This document shows, piece after piece, positions 9,210-17,451 of a DNA stretch of 64,000 nucleotides. The stretch's first letter is position 1, and every line of letters starts with the position of its first letter. This DNA is from Paenibacillus barcinonensis (GTDB taxonomy: Bacteria; Bacillota; Bacilli; Paenibacillales; Paenibacillaceae), in the NCBI RefSeq assembly GCF_003217495.1, contig NZ_QJSW01000006.1, positions 62,001 through 126,000 on the forward strand, given 5' to 3'. Below the pieces are notes generated by a model. The model had not been told where the DNA came from, did no database searches, and was given only the letters and a program-made list of their open reading frames with translations. The position numbers were made by a program, and so were the translations under genes.

Positions 9210-10297
9210 TTTCTTTCCTCATAATAATTTTTCCAGATTTCTTCTTCTGCGGAACGGGCCTTCACAATTTTGGAAAAATAATTTTTCAGAATGCTGAGAT
9301 CCTTGTCATTCTCCTTGGCAATGGTGCCCAGCATATTCTGCACCAGACGATCCAACGCAATGGATTTACCCTCGTAATAATACGATGTCATCGCGCTCTG
9401 CACGTACACAGACACGGCTTCTGCAGTGCTCATCGACGCTTGCGGCGTATCCAGCTTATATCCTTCACGTGACATGCCTGTGCGCAGCTCCATAAAGGTC
9501 GTTGCGAGCAGCTCCACAACGTCGGTTTGAATTTCGGTATCAATTCCACTATGTAATAACAGGCTTCTGGCCTGGGATTCAATGATTTTCGCTTCCATTT
9601 TTACATTCTGGATCGGCTTGATTGTTTCGAAATTAAAGCGTCGCTTGAGCGCGCCGCTCATCTCGTTAACACCTTTATCCCGAATGTTCGCGGTAGCAAT
9701 GACGTTAAATCCCGGTTTGGCAAAAAGCACTCCCCCATCCAGTTCTGGAATGCTCATGACCTTATCGCTAAGAATACTGATCAAGCTATCCTGTGCTTCA
9801 GCCGGACAACGGGTAATTTCCTCAAAACGGGTAAGAATCCCCTTTTTCATTCCGTTGTATAGTGGGGAAGGTACGAGAGCAGCTTCAGAAGGACCCTTAT
9901 CGAGCAACATGGCGTAGTTCCATGAATATTTGATCATATCCTCGGTTGTTCCAGCCGTACCCTGAATCGTATTCAGACTTGTCCCTGAGATTGCAGCCGT
10001 AAGCAGCTCACTTAGCATCGTTTTGGCTGTACCCGGCTCACCCACCAGCATCAAGCCGCGATTACCGGCAAGTGTAACAACCGCACGCTCAATCAGAACA
10101 TCATTACCATAGAATTTACGTGTAATCGCAATTTTCTCCCCATCCAGCATAGCTGGCTGATCTCGACCAATAATAAAATCCCGTACATGGGCCGGGGATA
10201 ATAACCAGTTTGGTGGACGCTGACCCTGATCCTCCTGTTGTAATGCCCGTAACTCGGCCTCATATAATGTCTCGGCTGGCGGTTTAAGCATCTCCAT
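9197..10297 (-). CDS. MoxR-type AAA+ ATPase (YehL-like), first gene of operon
   Basis: An AAA+ ATPase of the MoxR class, about 366 residues from the ATG at 10297. Walker A is GEPGTAKT at about residues 86-93. The Walker B region (GILTRFEE) is followed by a sensor-1 VIATAN motif at about 199-204 and an arginine-finger-like RRF at about 219-221. MoxR ATPases remodel protein complexes or insert cofactors together with VWA partners, and the VWA partner is encoded two genes downstream. The reading frame extends to 10348, but that ATG coincides with a likely transcription start. AGAGGAG at about 10309-10315 instead supports TTG 10303 or ATG 10297. It heads an operon with overlapping or closely spaced genes running to position 30. 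Confidence 0.88.
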   Translation of the reverse strand: MEMLKPPAETLYEAELRALQQEDQGQRPPNWLLSPAHVRDFIIGRDQPAMLDGEKIAITRKFYGNDVLIERAVVTLAGNRGLMLVGEPGTAKTMLSELLTAAISGTSLNTIQGTAGTTEDMIKYSWNYAMLLDKGPSEAALVPSPLYNGMKKGILTRFEEITRCPAEAQDSLISILSDKVMSIPELDGGVLFAKPGFNVIATANIRDKGVNEMSGALKRRFNFETIKPIQNVKMEAKIIESQARSLLLHSGIDTEIQTDVVELLATTFMELRTGMSREGYKLDTPQASMSTAEAVSVYVQSAMTSYYYEGKSIALDRLVQNMLGTIAKENDKDLSILKNYFSKIVKARSAEEEIWKNYYEERKWIG

Positions 10298-10353
10298 CTT
10301 CAAGCTGTCTCCTCTCATGTAAACAGATCGTATGTTCCTATTTTTCACATTTT

Positions 10354-10381
10354 ATCATAGACTCACGCCAATAACCTTGAA
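10354..10381 (-). promoter_or_regulatory. possible sigma-A promoter of the five-gene operon
   Basis: On the minus strand TATGAT (10354-10359) lies 16 bases from TTCAAG (10376-10381). The -10 element is good and the -35 poor. Its position implies transcription starting near 10345, just upstream of the ATPase ribosome binding site, and it argues against use of the ATG at 10348. Confidence 0.35.
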
Positions 10382-10688
10382 AAACAGCAAAAATGGTTGA
10401 AACGTCCTTCTTACCTGCAATGCACTGTAAGTCAAAGGTCTTACTTATGAGCACAAATATGAATATTCCAGACTACAAAGCAAGAGCACTACAAGTCAAT
10501 AAACAAATCTATACAGGCTTTAATCACCATGTGAAAAATAAAAAAACAAAAAGCACAGATTCCAGGGACCCATGCTCTTCACGATCCTTCTTCCCTTTTT
10601 GGATATTTATCATTTGGAAACAAGGTTTCGATGCTTAACGTATGGAATACATAAAGAGCAAGGTGCTAACACCACAGGAGAGGAGATT
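10382..10688. other. intergenic region between divergent units
   Basis: About 300 bases separating the MoxR operon promoter (minus) from the P450 gene (plus). It is A/T-rich, with an A-run near 10540-10555. The open frame upstream of the P450 GTG start lacks a ribosome binding site and looks non-coding. I recognise no operator or RNA structure; the P450 promoter presumably lies here. Confidence 0.5.
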
Positions 10689-11930
10689 GTGCATTTGAAT
10701 ACAAATGAGATTCATCAAAACGATGAGAAGCATGAGTCCAATCAGAACAATGCTTACACAAACGCCAATTTTTTCACTGCTGCATTTACACAGAACCCTT
10801 ATCCGGTCTACGAAAAATTAAGAAAAGATGATCCCGTCTTCAAAGTCATGTTCCCCCAAGGTGAATTTGGCTGGATCATTTCCCGATATGAGGACGCTGT
10901 TCAGGTATTAAAGGATTCTCGCTTTAGCAAAGATATGATCAAACGTTATGGAGCAGAGCACCAGAGTATATTCTCCAGTAACATGCTGTTCTCCGATCCG
11001 CCCGATCATCGTCGCCTGCGGGGATTGGTGCAGAAGGCTTTCACACCCAAACTTGTTGCAGATATGAGAAGTCATATCCAGAGCATCGCGGATACTCTGC
11101 TGGATCATTTGCCTTCACAGGAAACGATGAACCTGATTGACGACTTCGCTTTCCCGCTGCCGATTATTGTCATAAGTGAAATTCTCGGCGTTCCCACAGA
11201 GGATCGCGATAAATTCCGAATGTGGTCCAACACCGTTATTGATGCTTCTACCGCCAAAAGTCCTGAGTTGTTCGAGCAGCATGAACGGGAATTCACCGAG
11301 TATCTCACGGCCTGGTTCGCCAAAGTGCGCAAAGACCCCGGACAGGATCTGATCAGCCAGCTCGTTATTGCCGAGGAAGCAGGAGAACAGTTAACTGAAA
11401 AAGAACTGCTCGGCGTTGTATCACTGCTCATTATTGCTGGACATGAAACAACCGTCAATCTGATCGGAAACGGTATTTTGGCGCTGCTGGAGCACCCGGA
11501 ACAACGGGATTTGTTAATACAACAACCCGAGCTTATTCATCAGGCCATTGAAGAGATGCTACGATACAACGGACCCGTCGAGTTCAGTACATCCCGGTGG
11601 GCTTCAGAGGATATTGAATTTCGGGGACAACGGATTGCCAAGGGTGAGATGGTTATTGTTGCGCTGGATTCAGCGAATCGGGATGAGGAGCAGTTCAAGG
11701 ACCCTAAGGTGTTCGATATTACTCGTGAGAAAAGTGCCCATCTCGCCTTTGGCAAAGGCATTCATCTCTGTCTTGGTGCGCCGCTGGCACGTCTTGAAGG
11801 GGAGATTGCTGTAAGCACATTGTTAAATCGTTTCCCAAACATGAGGCTGCAAGCGGATGTTGATACACTGGAATGGAGACCGGGAATGATCGTTCGTGGT
11901 GTCAAAGAAATCCCTGTACAATTGAAATGA
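10689..11930 (+). CDS. cytochrome P450 (bacterial class, CYP107/CYP109-like)
   Basis: A soluble bacterial P450 of 413 residues from GTG 10689, which has AGGAG at an eight-base spacing; the longer open frame from 10572 would add an unlikely 39 residues. Diagnostic motifs are all present: I-helix AGHETT at 250-255, ExxR at Glu289-Arg292, and the haem-binding loop FGKGIHLCLG with the axial Cys at residue 361. It would catalyse NAD(P)H-dependent monooxygenation through separate ferredoxin or flavodoxin partners, none of which is encoded nearby. The substrate is unknown; related Bacillus enzymes oxidise fatty acids, terpenoids or polyketides. The stop overlaps the next gene's start in an ATGA. Confidence 0.93.
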   Translation: MHLNTNEIHQNDEKHESNQNNAYTNANFFTAAFTQNPYPVYEKLRKDDPVFKVMFPQGEFGWIISRYEDAVQVLKDSRFSKDMIKRYGAEHQSIFSSNMLFSDPPDHRRLRGLVQKAFTPKLVADMRSHIQSIADTLLDHLPSQETMNLIDDFAFPLPIIVISEILGVPTEDRDKFRMWSNTVIDASTAKSPELFEQHEREFTEYLTAWFAKVRKDPGQDLISQLVIAEEAGEQLTEKELLGVVSLLIIAGHETTVNLIGNGILALLEHPEQRDLLIQQPELIHQAIEEMLRYNGPVEFSTSRWASEDIEFRGQRIAKGEMVIVALDSANRDEEQFKDPKVFDITREKSAHLAFGKGIHLCLGAPLARLEGEIAVSTLLNRFPNMRLQADVDTLEWRPGMIVRGVKEIPVQLK

Positions 11931-12325
11931 GCGGTTTCTTCATGGTTGTTGTCCTGCTGTTTATTCCAATTCTCTGGTCGAAAATCAGCAGCTTGCAGCG
12001 TCAGGTCGATGACTTGAAAACTGAAGTTGAACGCCTTCAAAACAGTTCACCCGGTGTGGGCAATTCATTTACTATGAATAATGCATCTTCCGTTCAACAT
12101 GCTGCCCCCTTTTCCACGCCAGTTGATGTTGATCCGTTGAAGGCGATAAGTAACATCAACGCTATGAATAGCATTGATCATATTTCACAGAATCGTGATC
12201 TCGATCTGGAGCTGATGGATATGGTGCGTCGCGGCAACAAAATTCAGGCGATCAAGCGACTGCGTGAAGCCCGGAGCCTTACTCTGAAAGAAGCCAAGGA
12301 TTATGTGGATGCACTGGACAGGTAG
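11927..12325 (+). CDS. membrane-anchored protein with L7/L12 C-terminal-like domain
   Basis: A small protein of 132 residues starting at the ATG of the ATGA overlap with the P450 gene. Residues 2-18 form a hydrophobic anchor (GFFMVVVLLFIPILW), then a short coiled coil (ISSLQRQVDDLKTEVERLQ), a polar linker, and a C-terminal segment around 90-132 resembling the C-terminal domain of ribosomal protein L7/L12 (IKRLREARSLTLKEAKDYVDAL). Ribosomal L7/L12 uses this domain to contact translation GTPases. Here it is tethered to the membrane, so its binding partner is unknown. Co-translation with the P450 suggests, but does not prove, a functional link. Confidence 0.75.
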   Translation: MSGFFMVVVLLFIPILWSKISSLQRQVDDLKTEVERLQNSSPGVGNSFTMNNASSVQHAAPFSTPVDVDPLKAISNINAMNSIDHISQNRDLDLELMDMVRRGNKIQAIKRLREARSLTLKEAKDYVDALDR

Positions 12326-12389
12326 AGCGAAGTGTAATGTCATGTTAACCTTTAGAATTGATTAAGAGCATCAACTGGAGTCAGTGCGT

Positions 12390-12428
12390 TAAAAAATGGA
12401 CTGTGCGGAAATACCACACAGTCCATTT
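12390..12428. terminator. intrinsic terminator, probably bidirectional
   Basis: Perfect 12-bp arms AAATGGACTGTG (12394-12405) and CACAGTCCATTT (12417-12428) lie between convergent genes. On the minus strand the hairpin runs into six T residues, so it best serves the SDR gene ending at 12466; it may also stop the P450 unit. Confidence 0.8.
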
Positions 12429-12465
12429 CACTCTAATGCTATTCATAAAATATGGCGACGTCCTC

Positions 12466-13221
12466 TTATTGAGCAGTAACAGCACCGTCAATCGGATATA
12501 CGGCCCCATTAATGTATGGAGCCTCGTCTCCCAGCAGGAACGATACCAGGTTGGCAATCTCTTCAGGCTTGCCCAGACGCCCAGATGGAATGCTATCTAC
12601 CGTAGCCTGGAAAACCTCAGGATTATCTTTGCCAAATTGAACAACCATCGGAGTCTCAATGGTACCTGGCGCAATTGCGTTTACGCGAATGTTTTCCTTG
12701 CCATATTCGATGGCAGCAGTACGTGTCAAACCAACAACACCGTGTTTGGTCGCAGCATAAGGAGCAACTGCCGGGACACCTACAATGCCGGCTGTAGAAG
12801 CTGTGTTAACGATCGAGCCTCCCCCTGTTTTGAGCATTTCGGTAATGACATATTTTAATCCGTAAAATACACTTCTCAAATTAACATCAATGATCTGGTC
12901 AAATTGCTCGATGGTATGTTCAATTAATTTGATGCCGGGACCAGCAATTCCTGCGTTGTTGAAGAACATATCAATTCGACCGAACGCTTCAATCGTCTTG
13001 TTCACATAATTCTCTACCTCAGCCGCTTTACTCACATCTGCCTGAACAAAAATTGCTTTGCCTCCCAGCTCTTCAATCCGCTTCACCGTTTCAAGTCCTG
13101 TCTGCTCTACCAGATCAACAACAACGATGGAAGCGCCCTGCTCAGCCAGTTTCAGCGCTGTGGCAAGACCCAGGCCGCTACCTGCCCCTGTAATGATGGC
13201 TACTTTTCCTGTGTGACTCAT
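12466..13221 (-). CDS. SDR-family NAD(P)-dependent oxidoreductase
   Basis: A classical short-chain dehydrogenase of 251 residues. The nucleotide-binding TGxxxGxG motif is TGAGSGLG near residues 12-19, and an acidic residue follows strand 2 (VVVDLVE), suggesting NAD preference. NNAG is present, as is the catalytic Ser-Tyr-Lys set (NTAST, then YAATK). A good GGAGGGG lies seven bases upstream of the ATG at 13221. It stands alone, with a terminator downstream and 158 bases to the pyruvate oxidase gene upstream. The substrate cannot be told from sequence; the family includes glucose, 3-oxoacyl and many alcohol dehydrogenases. Confidence 0.88.
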   Translation of the reverse strand: MSHTGKVAIITGAGSGLGLATALKLAEQGASIVVVDLVEQTGLETVKRIEELGGKAIFVQADVSKAAEVENYVNKTIEAFGRIDMFFNNAGIAGPGIKLIEHTIEQFDQIIDVNLRSVFYGLKYVITEMLKTGGGSIVNTASTAGIVGVPAVAPYAATKHGVVGLTRTAAIEYGKENIRVNAIAPGTIETPMVVQFGKDNPEVFQATVDSIPSGRLGKPEEIANLVSFLLGDEAPYINGAVYPIDGAVTAQ

Positions 13222-13379
13222 GATGATCCCCTCCGATATGTGTCATTTCTAATTGCAGCTATCCATTCTCCGCTTATTTGCATCAACTATGTAGGTCAGG
13301 GAGGAACATTTTTCCTACCCGACTTCACCTATTTTAATCAACAACTTGTTTAAAAACAAACCCTATCTTATCAACTGCC

Positions 13380-15107
13380 TTATCGAAACAGATTTGTTTT
13401 GGCCAGCTCGATCAATTCATCCCCGCGTCCATTGAGCACAGCCTTCATCATCCACAATGTGAATCCTTCAGCCTGCTTGAGATTGATTTTGGGCGGCAAG
13501 GACAGCTCCTGACGATTAACAACGGCGTCAATCAGAACCGGACCATCGTGCAGTAACGCACGTTCTATAGCTCCCTCCAGCTCTTCTGGATCTTCTACCC
13601 GTATCCCTTCGATTCCCATAGCCTGTGCAACCATAGCAAAGTTTGGATTGACAAGCTCCGTGCCGGACTCTAGGAAACCAGCCGCTTTCATCTCCAGCTC
13701 TACAAAGCTGAGTGCGCCATTATTAAATACCACTACCTTGACCGGAAGCTTATGCTGCTTCAGCGTGAGCAGATCGCCCATTAACATCGCTAATCCTCCG
13801 TCTCCTGACAACGAAATGACCTGCCTTCCGGGATTGGCGACCTGAGCACCAATCGCCTGTGGAAGTGCATTTGCCATCGTGCCATGATTGAAGGAACCGA
13901 GCAACCTACGGCTCTGGCTCATCTCAACATAACGTGCAGCCCATACAGTCGGAGTACCTACATCACAGGTGAATATAGCATTCTCTGCAGCAGCGTCACT
14001 GATGACTTTGGTCAAATACTGCGGATGAATCGGTTTTTTGCCTGGTTTACCCACAGCCAGCTCGTCCAGTTCCTCACGGACCTTGGTGTAATGCTTCACA
14101 CTTTTGCGTAGATGTTTATCACTATGTTCAGCCGTTAGATGTGGAAGCAACGCTTCAAGTGTTGCCTTCACGTCTCCGCATACACCATAATCCAGCTTGG
14201 TACGACGACCGAGATGTGAGGTTTGGATATCTACCTGAAGCACGGTTGCATCCTCTGGATAGAACTGACGATATGGGAAATCGGTTCCGAGCATAAGCAA
14301 TACATCACAGTCCATCATCGCATGATAACCAGAAGAGTACCCGATCAGTCCGGTTAGTCCTACAGAATACGGATTATCGTATTCCAGATATTCTTTGCCT
14401 CGAAGTGCAATAACCATGGGTGCTTTCAAACGATCACATAGCTCCAGCAGCGGTTCACGTGCACCAGCACAGCCTGCTCCGCAAAGAAGTGTAATTTTTT
14501 TATCCTCATTCAGGTATTCTGCCAGCTTCGCGAGCTCAGGCTCTGACGGATGTACCACTGGATGCGGCGCATGATACACATGCTCGGGTACAGGCAGATC
14601 GGCGGCTTCCAGTCCCGCCACATCTCCAGGTAGCACGATAACAGACACACCCGAACGCGCAACAGCAGTCTGCATAGCCATCGTGACCGAACGTGGCATC
14701 TGCTTCGCGGTTGTAATTACCTCACAATAATGGCTGCACTCCTGAAAAAGATATTCTGGATGAGTCGCCTGAAAATACTCACTGCCAATCTCGTCGCTCG
14801 GAATATGAGCCGCAATAGCTAGTACAGGTACACGGTTACGGTGGCAATCATACAATCCGTTAATCAAATGCATATTGCCCGGCCCACTGCTGCCCGCACA
14901 TACAGCAATGCTTCCACTAACCTGAGCATCAGCACCTGCGGCAAAAGCGGCCACTTCCTCATGCCTGACATGAATCCATTCAATTTTGCCCGATCTGCGT
15001 ATAGAATCAAGCACCGCATTCAAGGAGTCTCCAACAATACCATATATCCGCTTAATCCCAGCGTTTAATAAAGCTTCAACAAGAACATCCGCTATCGTTT
15101 TTTTCAT
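13380..15107 (-). CDS. pyruvate oxidase-type ThDP-dependent enzyme (YdaP-like)
   Basis: A 575-residue thiamine-diphosphate enzyme with the three-domain architecture of pyruvate oxidase/acetolactate synthase: N-terminal PYR domain (IYGIVGDSLN, catalytic Glu in RHEEVAAFAA), central FAD/nucleotide domain, and C-terminal PP domain with the ThDP motif GDGGLAM...FNN. Length and order match B. subtilis YdaP, a general-stress pyruvate oxidase; from memory this is the closest family. It probably converts pyruvate oxidatively to acetate (or acetyl phosphate) and CO2. It is monocistronic. A TTGACA at 15210-15215 on the minus strand could be a -35 element, but no convincing -10 or sigma-B signature was found. 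Confidence 0.85.
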   Translation of the reverse strand: MKKTIADVLVEALLNAGIKRIYGIVGDSLNAVLDSIRRSGKIEWIHVRHEEVAAFAAGADAQVSGSIAVCAGSSGPGNMHLINGLYDCHRNRVPVLAIAAHIPSDEIGSEYFQATHPEYLFQECSHYCEVITTAKQMPRSVTMAMQTAVARSGVSVIVLPGDVAGLEAADLPVPEHVYHAPHPVVHPSEPELAKLAEYLNEDKKITLLCGAGCAGAREPLLELCDRLKAPMVIALRGKEYLEYDNPYSVGLTGLIGYSSGYHAMMDCDVLLMLGTDFPYRQFYPEDATVLQVDIQTSHLGRRTKLDYGVCGDVKATLEALLPHLTAEHSDKHLRKSVKHYTKVREELDELAVGKPGKKPIHPQYLTKVISDAAAENAIFTCDVGTPTVWAARYVEMSQSRRLLGSFNHGTMANALPQAIGAQVANPGRQVISLSGDGGLAMLMGDLLTLKQHKLPVKVVVFNNGALSFVELEMKAAGFLESGTELVNPNFAMVAQAMGIEGIRVEDPEELEGAIERALLHDGPVLIDAVVNRQELSLPPKINLKQAEGFTLWMMKAVLNGRGDELIELAKTNLFR

Positions 15108-15325
15108 TTTGTGTGCTCACTCCTTGATCCGTTATTTAGCTTAGGTTTCCATCCCGTGAATATACCTATTCTTATACCCCGGATTATTTAGAAGCGAATC
15201 AACTTCATATGTCAATTCAAATATAAGAAGACTATTATTTGAATCAGAGATTTCGCAGTATAGATTCAAACAGGATAATTTATACAGTCCACCAGCTTAC
15301 ACAATCTTCATTCTTATCGGTTCCG

Positions 15326-15358
15326 AAAAAAAAAACCGCCTGCCCACAGGGCAGACGG
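15326..15358 (-). terminator. strong intrinsic terminator of the SDR gene
   Basis: On the minus strand CCGTCTGCCC-TGT-GGGCAGGCGG (15336-15358) is followed by ten T residues. It lies 33 bases after the SDR stop at 15391. Confidence 0.92.
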
Positions 15359-15390
15359 AATATTCATTACAAACAAAGCCAAGCGAGTAT

Positions 15391-16152
15391 TTATATGGCT
15401 GGCATTACATTGCCGCCGCTTACAGGAATATATGCTCCTGTAATAAAAGAAGCCAGATCGGACGCCAGGAAAGCAACGGCATTAGCAATTTCCTGATCCT
15501 CTCCTCTACGTTTCAGCGGCACGGTTTGAGTGTACGCTTCATCATGTCCGGCCCCGCTGGTTCGATCACGCTCACTGATCGTCCAGCCTGGAGCGACCTG
15601 ATTCACCGTAATCTGATATTCGCCGACTTCCCTGGCTAACACCCGATATACCCCGTCCATGCCGCGCTTGCCGGCAGTATAGGCAGATTGATGTGCAAAA
15701 TTTTGCATTGCACACTCGGTATTAATGCCGATAAAACGACCTGATCGCATATGCTGCATATGCGGAATAAATGCTTTGGCCAGATACACACTTTGCATCA
15801 CACAGGATTCGAACTGGCTCACATAATCCTCGGGCGCTTGCTCCAGCACACTGGTCCACTCATATTGAATGACCGCATTGGCCACAACGATATCAACACC
15901 GCCCAGCTTGCTCTCAACTTCATCCCGTATCCGAAAAGAAGTATCCTGTTTGGTGATATCACCTTGCACAATGACAGCTTGACGGCCCAGTGCTTCAATT
16001 TCACGCTGTAATTCCACGGCCTTGGTTGTATTGCTTATGTAATGTAGAGCCACATTGGCGCCACAAGCAGCAAGCGTACGTGCTATAACTCTGCCCAGTT
16101 GACCGGTTGCTCCGGTCACTAATGCCGTTTTTCCCGACAGGTTCAGTTGCAT
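15391..16152 (-). CDS. SDR-family oxidoreductase
   Basis: A short-chain dehydrogenase of 253 residues from ATG 16152. The frame stays open to 16176, but the upstream portion contains the AAGGAGG ribosome binding site itself, so the shorter start is preferred. The cofactor motif is TGATGQLG at about residues 12-19. The catalytic Tyr-x-x-x-Lys is YTAGK, preceded by an INTECA segment where the usual Ser is replaced (Thr/Glu/Cys context), which is worth noting. The C-terminal half has GWTISE and a typical SDR tail with a GGNV ending. It is monocistronic with a strong terminator. The substrate is unknown. Confidence 0.85.
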   Translation of the reverse strand: MQLNLSGKTALVTGATGQLGRVIARTLAACGANVALHYISNTTKAVELQREIEALGRQAVIVQGDITKQDTSFRIRDEVESKLGGVDIVVANAVIQYEWTSVLEQAPEDYVSQFESCVMQSVYLAKAFIPHMQHMRSGRFIGINTECAMQNFAHQSAYTAGKRGMDGVYRVLAREVGEYQITVNQVAPGWTISERDRTSGAGHDEAYTQTVPLKRRGEDQEIANAVAFLASDLASFITGAYIPVSGGNVMPAI

Positions 16153-16317
16153 CTCAAATACGACCTCCTTGTGCAATGAAAAGCATTCAAATCATTTCTG
16201 GAAAACGGTTTCGAATATGGCGATGTTACCTACATTTCATCGAGTGGCTCAGCTTGTCATTAAGCCATACGAATATATATATGAAAGGATATCCTTTCAT
16301 AACACGCTGCAGTGCTG

Positions 16318-16626
16318 TTATTCACCGCTGTAGTGAATCAGGTCAATTTCCTGAAAACGGCTAACTTCCTTCTCCCAGCGCTCCGCAACATATTGACGAT
16401 GCGTCGGGTGATCATTATAAGCGTCATATGCAGCCTGATCCGCAAAAACCATTGAAAAGCTGTAATCAAACTCGTTCTTGACACTCACCTGACGTAATAC
16501 TTGAAAGTTTTCAACACCCGGGATAGTCGCAAGCGCTTCCTTACTTTCCTTCAAAAAAGTTTCAGCTTCCGCTGTGTCTTTACCTGCATAAAGTGTAAAC
16601 GTTACCATATGTGTTATGGTGCTCAT
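16318..16626 (-). CDS. Dabb-family (stress-responsive A/B barrel) protein
   Basis: A 102-residue single-domain protein of the dimeric alpha/beta-barrel (Dabb) type: an N-terminal ITHMVTFTLYAGKD strand, a central NFQVLRQVS strand, and a C-terminal HPTHRQYVAERW helix typical of the family. Members are small cytosolic dimers often linked to stress or aromatic-compound handling; no catalytic role can be read here. The start is ATG 16626, preceded by AAGGAGG at an eight-base spacing. The promoter region contains the palindrome TTACAACTGTAA (16668-16679), a possible repressor site. Confidence 0.82.
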   Translation of the reverse strand: MSTITHMVTFTLYAGKDTAEAETFLKESKEALATIPGVENFQVLRQVSVKNEFDYSFSMVFADQAAYDAYNDHPTHRQYVAERWEKEVSRFQEIDLIHYSGE

Positions 16627-16730
16627 CTTTGTTTCCTCCTTCATATGTTTAAACTCTATGCTCTAGTTTACAACTGTAAGGATTGAAAACGCAATAATTG
16701 GTTGATATCTGCTTGTTGGAAGGATTACTA

Positions 16731-16778
16731 ATCACACAAAAACCTTCGGAATTAAGCTTCCGAAGGTTTTTGTGTGAT
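16731..16778. terminator. bidirectional terminator with perfect 21-bp arms
   Basis: Two perfectly complementary 21-base arms (16731-16751 and 16758-16778) flank a six-base loop. The arms carry a five-base A tract on the left and T tract on the right, so the hairpin can terminate in both directions. It is placed just after the L31 gene, which reads leftward into it. Confidence 0.85.
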
Positions 16779-16789
16779 CTATGGGCAAA

Positions 16790-17041
16790 CTAGTTTTTGA
16801 GGTTGTATTTACGGTTGAACTTGTCAACACGTCCGCCGATGTCCACGTTTCTTTGTTTACCAGTAAAGAACGGGTGGGATGCGGAACTAGTGTCTACACG
16901 GATAACAGGGTAAGTGTTACCGTCTTCCCATTCCATTGTTTCGTTCGAGAATTTAGTCGAAGAAGCAAGGAATTTGAAGTCAGCACTTGCATCGTAGAAA
17001 ATAACGAGCTGTGTCTTAGGATGGATGTCAACTTTTGGCAT
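16790..17041 (-). CDS. rpmE2: 50S ribosomal protein L31 type B (zinc-free form)
   Basis: An 83-residue ribosomal protein bL31, type B. It begins [19 protein letters not shown], carries the HPFFTGKQ segment, and ends in the DKFNRKY tail. The zinc-binding CxxC of type A L31 is absent, so it does not need zinc. In B. subtilis the equivalent gene (ytiA) is induced by zinc starvation through Zur. I searched the 140 bases upstream by eye and found no TCGTAAT-type box, unlike the zinc cluster at 34-36 kb, so this copy may be constitutive. An AAAGGAG lies upstream at a slightly long spacing. Confidence 0.95.
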   Translation of the reverse strand: MPKVDIHPKTQLVIFYDASADFKFLASSTKFSNETMEWEDGNTYPVIRVDTSSASHPFFTGKQRNVDIGGRVDKFNRKYNLKN

Positions 17042-17184
17042 AATCTATTTACACTCCTTTAATATGGGTACTCCCTAGAATCAAACTAAATTTTATTATA
17101 CTCTTTTTTCTAACGAAGTACCAGTAAGATTTGAAGAAAAGACAAAAAATTTATAATGCATGCGTTTATTCATCTGATCCAACG

Positions 17185-17451
17185 TTACGCTGAGCCTTTC
17201 TCCAGTACATGCAGCATGTACTCGAGCGCCTCCAATTCATCTCTTCCCCGTGTCTGCAGACGGACCATGCTGCCATTTCGAAGTGGGAGCAGTGCCATAC
17301 CAAGCAGACTCTTCACATCTACACGATGCTCATGATCTGACTCCGTATACGACAATGATATCTCTGAGGAAAAACGTGACGCTTGAGAAGATACCGACAA
17401 CAACTCATCCCGATGGAAATCCGCGTGAATCATAAATTCATGTGTTCTCAC
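17185..17451 (-). CDS. HPr-like protein with atypical phosphorylation site
   Basis: An 88-residue protein with the HPr fold pattern. The second half aligns well, with VDVKSLLGMALLPLRNGS matching the HPr regulatory Ser-46 region and a DELEALEYML C-terminal helix. The first half lacks the canonical GIHARPA active-site loop; the corresponding stretch reads ADFHRDELLSV, two residues shorter. One His is nearby but the Ala-Arg-Pro context is gone. This is Crh-like logic (Ser kept, His site lost), suggesting a regulatory rather than sugar-phosphorylating role. It starts at GTG 17451. A small palindrome ACACCTGTAGAGGTGT lies just upstream (17481-17496). Confidence 0.75.
   Translation of the reverse strand: MRTHEFMIHADFHRDELLSVSSQASRFSSEISLSYTESDHEHRVDVKSLLGMALLPLRNGSMVRLQTRGRDELEALEYMLHVLEKGSA

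Noticed and set aside
30..10348. Calling the MoxR/VWA operon an antiphage defence system
   Set aside because: No toxin, nuclease, mobile element or defence-island neighbour is visible; the function is left open.
15120..15215. sigma-B promoter for the pyruvate oxidase gene
   Set aside because: A GGGTAT-like -10 is present but no GTTTAA-type -35 occurs at 12-15 bases, so the general-stress assignment rests only on family resemblance.
16199..16212. cre-like GGAAAACGGTTTCG upstream of an SDR gene
   Set aside because: The first and last consensus positions (T and A) are both lost, and there is no sugar-catabolic context.
16668..16679. TTACAACTGTAA palindrome before the Dabb gene as a named operator
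   Set aside because: It may be real but fits no specific regulator I can name, and 12-bp palindromes occur by chance; mentioned only under the gene.
16790..17184. Zur control of the L31 type B gene
   Set aside because: No TCGTAAT-type palindrome was found in the upstream 140 bases, in contrast to the zinc cluster at 34-36 kb.
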